Assembly: GCF_004785955.1 (NCBI RefSeq)
Contig: NZ_SJER01000010.1
Coordinates: 1-60,031 of the forward strand
DNA: 60,031 bases
Direction: 5' to 3'
Source: Halostella litorea
GTDB lineage: Archaea > Halobacteriota > Halobacteria > Halobacteriales > Natronoarchaeaceae
The position numbers and the translations under genes are program-made. This document shows positions 23,579 to 31,388 of the stretch, in pieces. Position 1 is the stretch's first letter, and the number at the start of each line of letters is the position of its first letter. The notes beneath the pieces were generated by a model, which did no database searches, had not been told where the DNA came from, and saw nothing but the letters and a program-made list of their open reading frames with translations.

Positions 23579-24472
23579 TTAAGCCTTCTCGGCAGGGTGT
23601 GGACCGTATCTAGGCGTTCCACACACCTGGCACTCCCATAGTGGCTGGCCGGTCCATTCATCGTCAGGGACGACTTCGAAATCGCGGAATCGATGTTCGG
23701 TTTTTCGGTCGCACTCTCGACACTCGAGGTGACCTCTGTTCGGGCTCTCGTGTCGCGGTCTCCCGGTACTGGAGTCGGTGACGGATCGCTGGAGTGCAAT
23801 CGCCGGCACCAGCCAGACATCGTCGTCTGCGTCCTCACGAAGGGTCACAAGACGCTCCTCGTCGTGAATCCCACTCCCGCTTTCGTCATAGAGGAACGTC
23901 GCGCGCTCGCCGTCGTGACGCGACTGCGTTGTGCCTTGCCACGTAGTCCGCTCACGAGCTGCCGCGAGCAGCTGCTCGCCGCACTCCGATGAGACCCGTG
24001 CCGCCGAAGGAAGCGAGGGCCACTGGTCGGCAAGCTGCGCTACAGGTTCCTCGTCGAGGTCGTCGATGAGCTGGCAGTTGTCGACCGCGGGGTCGGAAGC
24101 CGATTTCGCGAGAAGAGCGGCCGCAGTAGATCCCTTTGCCACGGCGCCGTAGAACGTCCGCGACTCGACGAAGACGTGGATGATGTGGAGGATATCACAC
24201 TCCGAATCAGGGGTGTCCTGGCCATCGGTGACTGCATCGAGATGATTCGTGAGACAGAACCGGCATTTCGTCTGGCCAGCGGGGATCGATGTCCCACAGG
24301 AGGTACACTCGGCCGCAGTTGCTGTCGTGGGGTCTGGATAGCCTGTGTGGGCTTTACCTGTTCGTTGACGTCGGGGCTCTCCGTCACTACTGGTGGAGAG
24401 ATTGTCGTCGGGGATATGCGTCGCTTCGCCAAGCGGCCGGAGCTCTTCGCAGTCAGAGTAACGTCCGGTCAT
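23579..24472 (-). CDS. Multidomain zinc-ribbon protein with LYDExGSGI module
   Basis: About 297 residues. An N-terminal zinc ribbon (CTSCGTSI...CRFC, about 55-75), a helical middle, the module FLYDESGSGIHDEERL...DDVWLVPAI that is also found in the gene at 9929-10420, and a C-terminal zinc ribbon (CRECDRKTEH...CQVCGTPRYG). A TATA-like TTTAAAAA (about 24508-24515) about 40 nt upstream favours ATG 24472 over 24493. It looks like a fusion of backbone modules. Function unknown. Confidence 0.6.
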   Translation of the reverse strand: MTGRYSDCEELRPLGEATHIPDDNLSTSSDGEPRRQRTGKAHTGYPDPTTATAAECTSCGTSIPAGQTKCRFCLTNHLDAVTDGQDTPDSECDILHIIHVFVESRTFYGAVAKGSTAAALLAKSASDPAVDNCQLIDDLDEEPVAQLADQWPSLPSAARVSSECGEQLLAAARERTTWQGTTQSRHDGERATFLYDESGSGIHDEERLVTLREDADDDVWLVPAIALQRSVTDSSTGRPRHESPNRGHLECRECDRKTEHRFRDFEVVPDDEWTGQPLWECQVCGTPRYGPHPAEKA

Positions 24473-24569
24473 AGAGTAGTCTGGTCGCAACATGCTTCGT
24501 CTTCATTTTTAAATGATTGCTCTTACGCCAATTCCACTACAGACACGCAAATCAACAAAAGGAGCGTCG

Positions 24570-25496
24570 TTAGACAGCTAGTCCGTCCAGCGCGTCTCGG
24601 TGAGTTCGGACGGTTACGGTTGAAACGTTCGCGACCTCTGCGACGTCCGACTGTGAGAGCAACTGGCCCTGTTCGCACCCCGCTTTGTACAGGCAGGCCG
24701 CGGCGAACCCTGACGGGCAGACACCCGTAGTGACTCCCGTTGATTCAGAATCCTCCGCCAACCTCCGTGCTCGTTGCCGAATCTGATCTGGGACATCGAG
24801 TTCCGAGGCCAAACGCGGGACGAACGCACTGGGCGTCACAGGCTTGGCCGGGAGGCCGAGTTCCGTATTCAGCGTCTTGTACGCGTTCGTCACGCGCGAC
24901 TGCTCAACGCGCGCCGGATCGGTAACGTCATCGAGGGTTCGTGAGAGCCCGTCGCACCGACAGGCGCCGTAGACGCTCGCGGTGGCCATCGCTTCGATCG
25001 ACCGGCCCAGCAGGAGATTTTCGTTCTGAGCGCTCCGGAAGAGCTGGCACGCCTGATCACGAATCGTCTCGGACAGCTCGAGCGCGCTCACGATCCGGCG
25101 GACCTCACCCAGACCGTGTGCGAGATTGCGCTCGGCTTTCGACTGAAACCGCCCACGAGTCTGCTCCCGGCGCATCCGTGCGACCTGCCGGCGCTTCCGT
25201 CCGGAGAGCGTATTTCCGTTTGCGTCCGTTCCATGCCCGATTTCGGTCGATAGGCCTCGGTCGTGTCGCGCCGCAGTCAGCGGCGCACCCGTCCGTTCAC
25301 GTTCGTCCTCGTCGAATGCTCGCCATTCAGGCCCGTGGTCGATGCGCTGCTCGTCGACAACCAGGCCACAGTCTTCACAGACGGTTTCGACCGCATTGGT
25401 GGTGACCCGGCCGTCACATTCGGGGCACTGTTTTGCACTTGAGTCAGTCTGGACATCTTCGTCGAACGTCGTCTCGTAGATCTCTTTGGTTGCCAT
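24570..25496 (-). CDS. tfb: Transcription initiation factor TFB, second copy
   Basis: A 308-residue TFIIB-type factor: zinc ribbon (CPECDGRV...CEDCGLVV), linker WRAFDEDERERTGAP, and two cyclin repeats. It differs considerably from the TFB at 14909 and so probably reads different promoters. ATG 25496 is chosen; GTG 25505 is also in frame. It has a backbone-type leader stem-loop, unlike the other TFB, which suggests that this one belongs to the plasmid core. Confidence 0.92.
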   Translation of the reverse strand: MATKEIYETTFDEDVQTDSSAKQCPECDGRVTTNAVETVCEDCGLVVDEQRIDHGPEWRAFDEDERERTGAPLTAARHDRGLSTEIGHGTDANGNTLSGRKRRQVARMRREQTRGRFQSKAERNLAHGLGEVRRIVSALELSETIRDQACQLFRSAQNENLLLGRSIEAMATASVYGACRCDGLSRTLDDVTDPARVEQSRVTNAYKTLNTELGLPAKPVTPSAFVPRLASELDVPDQIRQRARRLAEDSESTGVTTGVCPSGFAAACLYKAGCEQGQLLSQSDVAEVANVSTVTVRTHRDALDGLAV

Positions 25497-25539
25497 GATT
25501 CTCACGAGGGACAGTACAATGAATCGCGCCTCTTAGAGC

Positions 25540-25567
25540 GCCCCTCACCCGTTAGGGGCAGATAAAC
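25540..25567 (-). promoter_or_regulatory. Leader stem-loop element (second TFB)
   Basis: A TTTATCTG box (about 25567-25560) then a GCCCCT/AGGGGC stem (25540-25545 with 25554-25559), about 43 nt before the ATG. Confidence 0.55.
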
Positions 25568-25709
25568 ACCGAGCGGTGCGGAGCCGGCGCAGTGCGATGC
25601 TGTGGCGAAAGCCCGGCGGCTGTGTGAGCCGCCCGGAACGTGGAGGTTGGGTGGGGCGGCGGGAAGCGGGTGAACGGGCATCAGCAAAAAAGAAGGCCGC
25701 GTTAGCTGA

Positions 25710-26606
25710 CTACTCCCACCACTGGCCGCGCTCTGGGAACAGCACGGTGCTCCACCCGGTCAGGGCCACTGAGACGCGCCCCTGATACCAGTTCCGCGCC
25801 GCCCCGTGAATCCGCACACGCTCGCCTTCCTCCATCCAGGGTTGATTCGATTTCTCCCAGACGGTCACCTTCGTTCGTCCGCTCTCGTCCTCGATGAGTC
25901 CCACTTGGGCAATAGCCGGACTCGATGACTCCCAAAGCTGTGTAATTGTTCCCTCGATGCTCACCTCCTTTCGGTTCACGTCCTCAACCTTTTCTATCGG
26001 GATCACCTGTCCTGGCGCCGTCTGCAACTCCTCGAACACCCCGACGACCGCACTCATCATGTCTTTCCCCGTGACGACCGCCTCGGCCAGCCGCCGACTG
26101 ATCGCCGCCCGCGACCATCCATCCAGCTTTTCGGCCAACCGCATCGATTGTTCGTTCACCGCTGCCAACTCCTCCTGTTCGAGTTCTGCACGCGGGTCAG
26201 CCCGTTCTGGGTCTGCCAGCGGGTCCACGCTCGCTCGCCGCTTCTGGAACTCTGCACGCCGCTCAGCGCTCCGCTTCGCCGCGATGTCTCGCGTTCGTTT
26301 TTCTCGACCCTCTTGCGTCCCGAGTTCGGCCTGGGCACTGATGCGCTCCAGCTCAGCCTCTTGCGCCTTGATACGCTCTTCCTGTTCGAGGGTCTTCCCG
26401 AACATGTGATCCGGTCCTTCCTCGACTCGCGCGTCCGGATGGTTTGAATCGACTTTCGCCTGCACTTCCATGTCGACCGTCGCCTGGAACTCCGGGGTCT
26501 CATCGACGACTTCGAAACCGTCCTCATCGACCGTCGCTTCATCGTGTTTCTCGAATGCCTGTTCATCGACCGAAACTACTTCACTGGAGACGTTCTTACT
26601 TGACAT
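25710..26606 (-). CDS. RPA-like single-stranded DNA-binding protein
   Basis: A 298-residue protein. The C-terminal part (about 200-298) is an OB fold (VSIEGTITQLWESSSPAIAQ, then VGLIEDESGRTKVTVWE, and GERVRIHGAARNWYQGRVSV), as in haloarchaeal replication factor A relatives. The middle is a long, highly charged helix region with RRAEFQKRRASVDPL. It would coat single-stranded DNA during plasmid replication or transfer. The 650 bp upstream hold no gene but many hairpins, so its promoter and leader are unusual. Confidence 0.8.
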   Translation of the reverse strand: MSSKNVSSEVVSVDEQAFEKHDEATVDEDGFEVVDETPEFQATVDMEVQAKVDSNHPDARVEEGPDHMFGKTLEQEERIKAQEAELERISAQAELGTQEGREKRTRDIAAKRSAERRAEFQKRRASVDPLADPERADPRAELEQEELAAVNEQSMRLAEKLDGWSRAAISRRLAEAVVTGKDMMSAVVGVFEELQTAPGQVIPIEKVEDVNRKEVSIEGTITQLWESSSPAIAQVGLIEDESGRTKVTVWEKSNQPWMEEGERVRIHGAARNWYQGRVSVALTGWSTVLFPERGQWWE

Positions 26607-27256
26607 TGGAACTCACTGGTTCCTGAAGGCGCTCACGCGCCCGACACCGCGATGCTCCTACATCGCGGATTTCCTCGACGACAACGACCGACAGACTCGT
26701 CTGCGCGCTCTCGCTCGCGCCTTCGCGAGCGCCCTACCGGGCGCGAGCGAGAGCGCGCCCGAGGCGGACGACCATCCAGCACCGCGCGTCGACCCGCCCG
26801 GAGCGAGCGGCCAGCGCATTCCCCGTTTCGCCCGCGACGCAACCACGTCCGTCGTGGGTCGGCGAGTCCCGGAATCCTCCGGAAGTCCGGGACCGAAACG
26901 GGAGAAGCGCTGGCGCCGAGGGCACATGCATTTTAGCCCGGAGCGGGCGCTCGCGGTGCGGAGAGCGCCCGCACGCCCGGAATGGTCGGTCGCGAGCGAC
27001 GCGGAGGGCGGCACGCGGCGCGCGGGGCGTGCCGTTGAGAAACACCATTCAACCGGGCCCGACGCTTAGTGACCCAGCCGACGTCCTGGTGGACGCAGAA
27101 AGGGCGAGGCCGTCTCGGTCACCGGGAGACAACGTCTCCCGAGCTCACGGCGCAAAGCGCCGTGAACGTCCCCCGATCCCGCTAGCACCGCAGGAACGAG
27201 GAGCGCAGCGGTGGTCGCGGGATGTCGAGCGGCCGAGGGCTTTCAGGCTGCGTGTG
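26607..27256. other. GC-rich non-coding block with many perfect hairpins
   Basis: No reading frame here has haloarchaeal protein character. Perfect inverted repeats are 18 bp (26704-26721 with 26740-26757), 8 bp (26866-26873 with 26886-26893), 8 bp (27123-27130 with 27134-27141) and 9 bp (27145-27153 with 27157-27165), plus a two-segment stem (27177-27182 and 27186-27191 with 27208-27213 and 27217-27222). The last three follow each other within 100 nt. Candidate structured RNA or a folded origin/transfer site. Confidence 0.55.
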
Positions 27257-27586
27257 TCACGTCTCCGATTGGGCGTTCAGCTCTCGAAGGTACCAGCCCG
27301 CGGTCGTTCCGATCCAAACGCCCTCGACCGGGCGCATATCGAGATCGGTCGCAGCGGTTCGATGCGTCAGCCCCTCGGCAAGAATCAGTCGAACGATATC
27401 TCGAACGGTATCCTTCCTATACTGATCGACGATCGTTGCCATCGCCGCATCAACATATCCGTCCTCGTGGTCGTCACGCGGCGCTGCCGCTCGCGACAGC
27501 AGGAGCCCACAGACGTCATCGACCGACGCATGGGCGGCGTTCTCCGTTCGGTCTTGGACCTCGTAGCGCACGTCGCAATCAGGCAT
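27257..27586 (-). CDS. Small plasmid protein of unknown function
   Basis: About 109 residues starting MPDCDVRYEVQDRTENAAHA. A helix-rich middle (DAAMATIVDQYRKDTVRDIV) is followed by a C-terminal strand region (VEGVWIGTTAGWYLRELNAQ). No family is recognised. It lies between the structured GC-rich block and the toxin-antitoxin pair on the same strand. The start is chosen at the first ATG; a TTG lies 27 bp upstream. Confidence 0.5.
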   Translation of the reverse strand: MPDCDVRYEVQDRTENAAHASVDDVCGLLLSRAAAPRDDHEDGYVDAAMATIVDQYRKDTVRDIVRLILAEGLTHRTAATDLDMRPVEGVWIGTTAGWYLRELNAQSET

Positions 27587-27646
27587 TGTAGCGTCCTCTC
27601 TACAGATAAGCAAGGCGAGTGCCTCGGGGCTTGACCCCGAGGCGGT

Positions 27647-27991
27647 TCACTGAGTGTCGGCCGGCGGATCGAGATACGTCTGCATCGTCTCGATGACGGT
27701 CCGGACGAAATCCTCTTGCAGTCGGCCCTGACGCCGGACGATTGCGGCGTGCTTCGGTGAGGCGACCGCCCAGGGAGAGGCGTAACTCTGGCGTGGCATA
27801 TCGCCCTCGACCCAGTCAGCCGACTCGATTGGGACGGTTGCATCGTGTGGCGTCGTGGTTAGCGTGACCGTCATGTACTCCTCCTCACCGAACGGATGGG
27901 CGTCATTATTGAGGATCAGCCATGGGCGTGGATTCTCGGTGGACTTGAACGGATCTGGCCCCCAGACAACATCACCGCGCTGGTAGCTCAT
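27647..27991 (-). CDS. PemK/MazF-family toxin
   Basis: A 114-residue protein with the family start RGDVVWGPDPF followed by RPWLILNNDAHPFGEEEYMT, as in PemK/MazF endoribonuclease toxins that cut mRNA when free of antitoxin. Its start overlaps the stop of the upstream antitoxin gene, the usual toxin-antitoxin arrangement with antitoxin first. It would stabilise the plasmid in the population. Confidence 0.85.
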   Translation of the reverse strand: MSYQRGDVVWGPDPFKSTENPRPWLILNNDAHPFGEEEYMTVTLTTTPHDATVPIESADWVEGDMPRQSYASPWAVASPKHAAIVRRQGRLQEDFVRTVIETMQTYLDPPADTQ

Positions 27992-28347
27992 TCCTGATCC
28001 TCATCGTCGACGGCGTGCTCCAACCATTCGTCCATATCTTCCTCGCCGAAGCGGTCGTTCGCAGCGCGCGTGCTCTCGAGCATACTGGTGTATGCTGCGA
28101 TGTCTTCGTCCTCGCCGAGTGTCCAGTAGTTGCCCTTGTGTCGGACGAGGTCCCGATCCTCGAGACGGGAGAGCACGACGCTGATACTCCCAGCTTTCAC
28201 GTCGGTTGCATCGCGGATCTCGCTCTGCATGAACGCTTGGTCGGGATGCGCAGCGAGGAAGCGCATCACCCGCTCAGCGTTCGTTTCGCCGCCGTTCTGG
28301 AGTCGCTCCTCGGAGGATGACTCGAATGTCTCGACGTCGATTGGCAT
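27988..28347 (-). CDS. MarR-type winged-helix antitoxin
   Basis: A 119-residue protein with a winged helix (about 20-80: ERVMRFLAAHPDQAFMQSEI, then SISVVLSRLEDRDLVRHKGN) and an acidic C-terminal tail (EEDMDEWLEHAVDDEDQE) suited to neutralising the toxin. It is coupled to the PemK gene by a 4 bp overlap. Expected to repress its own promoter. Confidence 0.8.
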   Translation of the reverse strand: MPIDVETFESSSEERLQNGGETNAERVMRFLAAHPDQAFMQSEIRDATDVKAGSISVVLSRLEDRDLVRHKGNYWTLGEDEDIAAYTSMLESTRAANDRFGEEDMDEWLEHAVDDEDQE

Positions 28348-28441
28348 ATGTATTCATTGTCGCCGAGCGTATTAGGTGTATCGGCGTATTTCTGGACCAG
28401 AACGATTGTCGACACGCCCTCGCAGCTTTTTCGCTGGACGC

Positions 28442-28750
28442 TCATTCTGACTCGACAACGTGGTCATCAAGGTCGCGCGTCCAGTACGTCGCGGGCCCAC
28501 CAGGACTACAGCGGACACAGAGGTGTACTGTTCCGTCGAGGTGGCCGAGTTCGACGCGGAAGGACGTGAGTGCCGGCAGCGTATCGACGATGCGTCCACA
28601 GCCGTCGTAGGCATGGTGGTCGAGGTCGTTGGAATCAGGGCGCTCCTGAATAGCGCAGTCGACGCAGATCGGGTGGGTGACCCGGTCGTCTTTCCCCAAG
28701 TGCGGGCGTCGCCGAGTTCCGAGCCGGGGAGCGCACCGCAGAATGCACAC
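28442..28750 (-). CDS. Cysteine-rich small protein, possible frameshift
   Basis: The open frame gives 102 residues with one CxxC (HPICVDCAIQE) and a second Cys pair near the end (CVRC). Just upstream, in the neighbouring frame, SGCAFCGA gives a textbook first zinc-ribbon knuckle that is missing from the open frame, so a one-base shift near 28710-28735 may have split a zinc-ribbon protein. It lies directly after the next gene upstream on the same strand. Function unknown. Confidence 0.45.
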   Translation of the reverse strand: MCILRCAPRLGTRRRPHLGKDDRVTHPICVDCAIQERPDSNDLDHHAYDGCGRIVDTLPALTSFRVELGHLDGTVHLCVRCSPGGPATYWTRDLDDHVVESE

Positions 28751-28770
28751 CCAGAGAGTGTTTGCAGCAG

Positions 28771-29061
28771 TTACGCGTCCTCTTCGTCGGCGTCGCGTGC
28801 GGCCGTCCAGCCACGGTGGAAGACGGCCAACTGTCTGATCGAATCGAAGGCCGCGTTACTGGGCTCGTGAACGAGTACCCGTTCCTCGGCGACAGGGGTA
28901 ACTACACCCGCCTCGACGAGGTCCGCGGCGAGGTGCCGCGCGCCGGTCTCATCGATGTCCTCGGTCGCAACCTGTGTGGCGTCCTGGTCTTGGGCTACCA
29001 GTTCGTCTTCGAATCGCTCATGATCGTGTGATGCGTCGTCGTATCTGTTCGGGCCATTCAT
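28771..29061 (-). CDS. Acidic backbone protein of unknown function
   Basis: About 96 residues starting MNGPNRYDDASHDHERFEDE. The middle (ARHLAADLVEAGVVTPVAEE) is a helical unit that resembles a small winged-helix half. No clear family. ATG 29061 is chosen because a leader stem-loop lies just upstream. Confidence 0.55.
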   Translation of the reverse strand: MNGPNRYDDASHDHERFEDELVAQDQDATQVATEDIDETGARHLAADLVEAGVVTPVAEERVLVHEPSNAAFDSIRQLAVFHRGWTAARDADEEDA

Positions 29062-29090
29062 ATGGAAATCAACTCTAGGCACGCTCACCT

Positions 29091-29120
29091 GCGCGCCTCG
29101 GCCCTCACGGCGCCGAAAAA
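29091..29120 (-). promoter_or_regulatory. Leader stem-loop element (gene starting 29061)
   Basis: T6 tract (about 29121-29116) followed on the coding strand by a GGCGC/GCGCC-type stem (about 29091-29115). Confidence 0.5.
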
Positions 29121-29181
29121 ACTACTGACGGCACTGTGCTCGCTGTGACCGACGTCGGGGAGAGATGACGCTGCTCACTTA

Positions 29182-29223
29182 TTAACCAACACTCCGGCCC
29201 TTGTCGCGGCGAGTGTTGGTTAA
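29182..29223. repeat. Fixed-spacing palindrome TTAACCAACA/TGTTGGTTAA, copy 4
   Basis: Arms at 29182-29191 and 29214-29223 with a 22 bp spacer, 4 bp past the stop codon of the upstream gene (29228). Confidence 0.7.
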
Positions 29224-29227
29224 GATA

Positions 29228-29686
29228 TCACCTGCTTCGCGTCTCGTACTGTAACTCTTGGAGGCCCTTCACCGCGAATGTATCAGGCTCGTTGACGGAT
29301 GATCCGTGGCTCTGATTCGTCGCGAGGGAAGATGGGCGTGAGAGACGGTTCACTAGCTCCTCCCGGACGTCCTCGCGACTGATTCTTTGCTCGTGCCAGC
29401 CAAGGCGTCCGTCGTAGTGACGTTTCTGGAACGTCTCGCCGACGTCGTCGGCTACGATGAACTGCGTCCGCTTCATCCCCCAGACATTCGAGGAGATGTA
29501 CTCGGCACCGACGTCTTCGTGGGTGAGTTCGACGAGAGTGCATTCGACGAACGAGACGATCGCTTCACTGTTACGAGTGTTCGGAACGGACAGGCGGAGA
29601 TCCGACCAGGGCGGTCTCGACGCGTTGAGATGGGCTGGCACTCGGTCAATGCCATGGTCTCGGTGGTGCTGTCGCTCAGAATGCAT
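29228..29686 (-). CDS. Backbone protein of unknown function
   Basis: About 152 residues starting MHSERQHHRDHGIDRVPAHL. A beta-rich core (IVSFVECTLVELTHEDVGAE, then YISSNVWGMKRTQFIVADDV) with a following helix (REDVREELVNRL). No catalytic motif is recognised. A GGGG/CCCC leader stem-loop (29711-29730) precedes it. It lies just downstream of the PrimPol gene on the same strand. Confidence 0.55.
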   Translation of the reverse strand: MHSERQHHRDHGIDRVPAHLNASRPPWSDLRLSVPNTRNSEAIVSFVECTLVELTHEDVGAEYISSNVWGMKRTQFIVADDVGETFQKRHYDGRLGWHEQRISREDVREELVNRLSRPSSLATNQSHGSSVNEPDTFAVKGLQELQYETRSR

Positions 29687-29710
29687 GCGTTGTTTCGGGG
29701 TAGTTCGAAA

Positions 29711-29735
29711 CCCCGTCACCCGTCTCGGGGGTGAG
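29711..29735 (-). promoter_or_regulatory. Leader stem-loop element (gene starting 29686)
   Basis: Stem CCCCG (29711-29715) with CGGGG (29726-29730), preceded on the coding strand by GTTTCTC. Last member of the leader family in this block. Confidence 0.5.
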
Positions 29736-29759
29736 AAACGCTACGTTGCGGTCTCGACG

Positions 29760-31037
29760 TTACTTCGAGTCACTTCCGAACAACCGTTTCGTCCGGCCCC
29801 ATACGGACGCTGTCTCGGACTCGTTATCGCCTTCACCAGTATCGGCAGGGGTCGATTCTTGGGGATCCCCTGGCTCTCGGTCACGGGTTGCCAGCTCCTC
29901 GGTGAGTCGCTCGACTTCTGCTTCGAGGGTGTCGATCCGCTCGGTTTTCTCCGCTAGTGTCGCCTCGAGTTCGTCGATACGCTCGCCCAAGAGCCGGTTC
30001 TTCTCGGCTAGATACGCACGGCTTCGCTCCGAGTCACCGGCGTCGACACCTGGAGACGAGTCGGCAGCTGGGTCGTGGGCGTCCGCGGTGTCGTCGCCGG
30101 CGTCCGGCTCGTAGAACTCGGAGGTGGTCGCAATCGATCGCTCGATGGTCTTCTCACCGTACGTCGACCCGTCAGCGTAGTGGACCTCGTCCCATTTCTC
30201 GCGGTGGAGTTCCGACTGGCGGAACAGTTGGTCCATCTGCGTCTGGTCACCGCCGGTCCAGAACGCCAGCAGACAGCACAGCGCCATATCTGCCTCGGAG
30301 TGGCTGTCGTAGCCGCCCGTGTCTCCGTTCCAGAGCCGCTCGAACTTCTCGCCGTTCGACGCATTCCGGGCTTTCTCGAGGAGTTCCTCATCCTCGAGGT
30401 CGACGTCAACGCCAGCGTCGACCGTATCGGTCTCCGTTGACTGGTCGTCAGTGCCATCACGCTGCTCGGACTCGGAGGCTGTGGCACGCTCGGTGTCCTG
30501 GACGTACTCACGATGAATCGCTGTGAGCGCGTCCTGCCGGCGTGCTACACGATTCGGTTGCCGCTCGACGTGGTCGCCAGTGACGGTGAAAAAGCGGGCC
30601 GTGTCGTACAGCTCGACGCTCCCGCGACGGTTCCGCCCCTCGGGGAGTTCCCCCTTGATGAGGACGTGGTAGCCGGTGCCCGACGGCGACACCTCCGTGT
30701 AGGAGTCGAGTCGCTCGATGATGTCCCGCGCGGCATCGTCGACGTCGCCGGTCTCCGGATCGCGACAGTCGTCCAAATCAACGCCGACGACGGGGTCGTC
30801 GTCGGTGAACACGAACCCGACGCCGTCCGCGTGCTCTGTCTCGGTGTACTCGAGTGCCGTCTCGACATCACTCCAAGTATCGGATTCCGTCGACGACGCG
30901 AACCCACCAGCCCCCGGCGTCACCGGAATCTTCGTCGGTTTCCCATCTCGCTCCTCTTCGCGCCAGCACACCCACTGCTCGCGTTCGCGCAACGCCTCCG
31001 GAATCGCCTCCGGCTCGTTGACGATCGGTTCACTCAT
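29760..31037 (-). CDS. Primase-polymerase (PrimPol, NrS-1-type)
   Basis: About 425 residues. The N-terminal 190 residues form an archaeo-eukaryotic primase-like domain: WVCWREEERDGKPTKIPVTP, VGVDLDDC with the metal-binding aspartates, SPSGTGYHVLIKG, and VELYDTARFFTVTG. A helical part (about 240-310: LAFWTGGDQTQMDQLFRQSE) matches the region after the catalytic domain in these proteins. A coiled coil (about 345-395) follows. It would prime and extend plasmid DNA. The upstream gap holds five TGGGTGGAACA repeats. Confidence 0.8.
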   Translation of the reverse strand: MSEPIVNEPEAIPEALREREQWVCWREEERDGKPTKIPVTPGAGGFASSTESDTWSDVETALEYTETEHADGVGFVFTDDDPVVGVDLDDCRDPETGDVDDAARDIIERLDSYTEVSPSGTGYHVLIKGELPEGRNRRGSVELYDTARFFTVTGDHVERQPNRVARRQDALTAIHREYVQDTERATASESEQRDGTDDQSTETDTVDAGVDVDLEDEELLEKARNASNGEKFERLWNGDTGGYDSHSEADMALCCLLAFWTGGDQTQMDQLFRQSELHREKWDEVHYADGSTYGEKTIERSIATTSEFYEPDAGDDTADAHDPAADSSPGVDAGDSERSRAYLAEKNRLLGERIDELEATLAEKTERIDTLEAEVERLTEELATRDREPGDPQESTPADTGEGDNESETASVWGRTKRLFGSDSK

Positions 31038-31120
31038 CTTCACGTAGCACCTCGCATGGCTCTCACTGGCTGTGAGCCAGCACAGAATTCACGCTTCTCT
31101 GCGTCTCGATCCAATCCCTT

Positions 31121-31338
31121 GGTCCCAACGGGGACCCCCCGTTCTATCCTAGTTGGTTGTTGGGTGGAACACTCGCTATAGCTGGTTGAAAATCGCTGGA
31201 CGTGAGTGTGTTCCACCCATTTCGGTCGTTTCGTTGGTGTTCCACCTATTGAGGATTTGGGTGGAACATGCCGCCGTCGGGTGATTCTCGACCAGAGGGT
31301 CTGATCGGGTAGGGTCATGATTCAGTTTGGGTGGAACA
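31121..31338. repeat. TGGGTGGAACA repeat cluster upstream of PrimPol
   Basis: Five copies of the 11-mer, one with a single change, at 31161-31171 (+), 31209-31219 (-), 31238-31248 (-, diverged), 31258-31268 (+) and 31328-31338 (+). A hairpin with GGTCCC/GGGACC arms lies at 31121-31136. No gene is seen between 31038 and 31388. Repeats in both directions next to a primase gene suggest a second origin, a transfer origin or an operator. Confidence 0.6.
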
Positions 31339-31388
31339 GCTCCCGAGAACTCGCGATGAAGCTGGGCATTGGACCGTGTACATCCATT

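Noticed and set aside
26470-27069. 199-codon and other long frames in the GC-rich block
   Set aside because: Arg/Ala/Pro-rich products on both strands, no start signals; typical of stop-codon-poor GC-rich non-coding DNA.
3173-29735. Leader hairpins as bacterial-type terminators of the downstream gene
   Set aside because: On the coding strand the T-tract comes before, not after, the stem, and the elements sit at gene starts.
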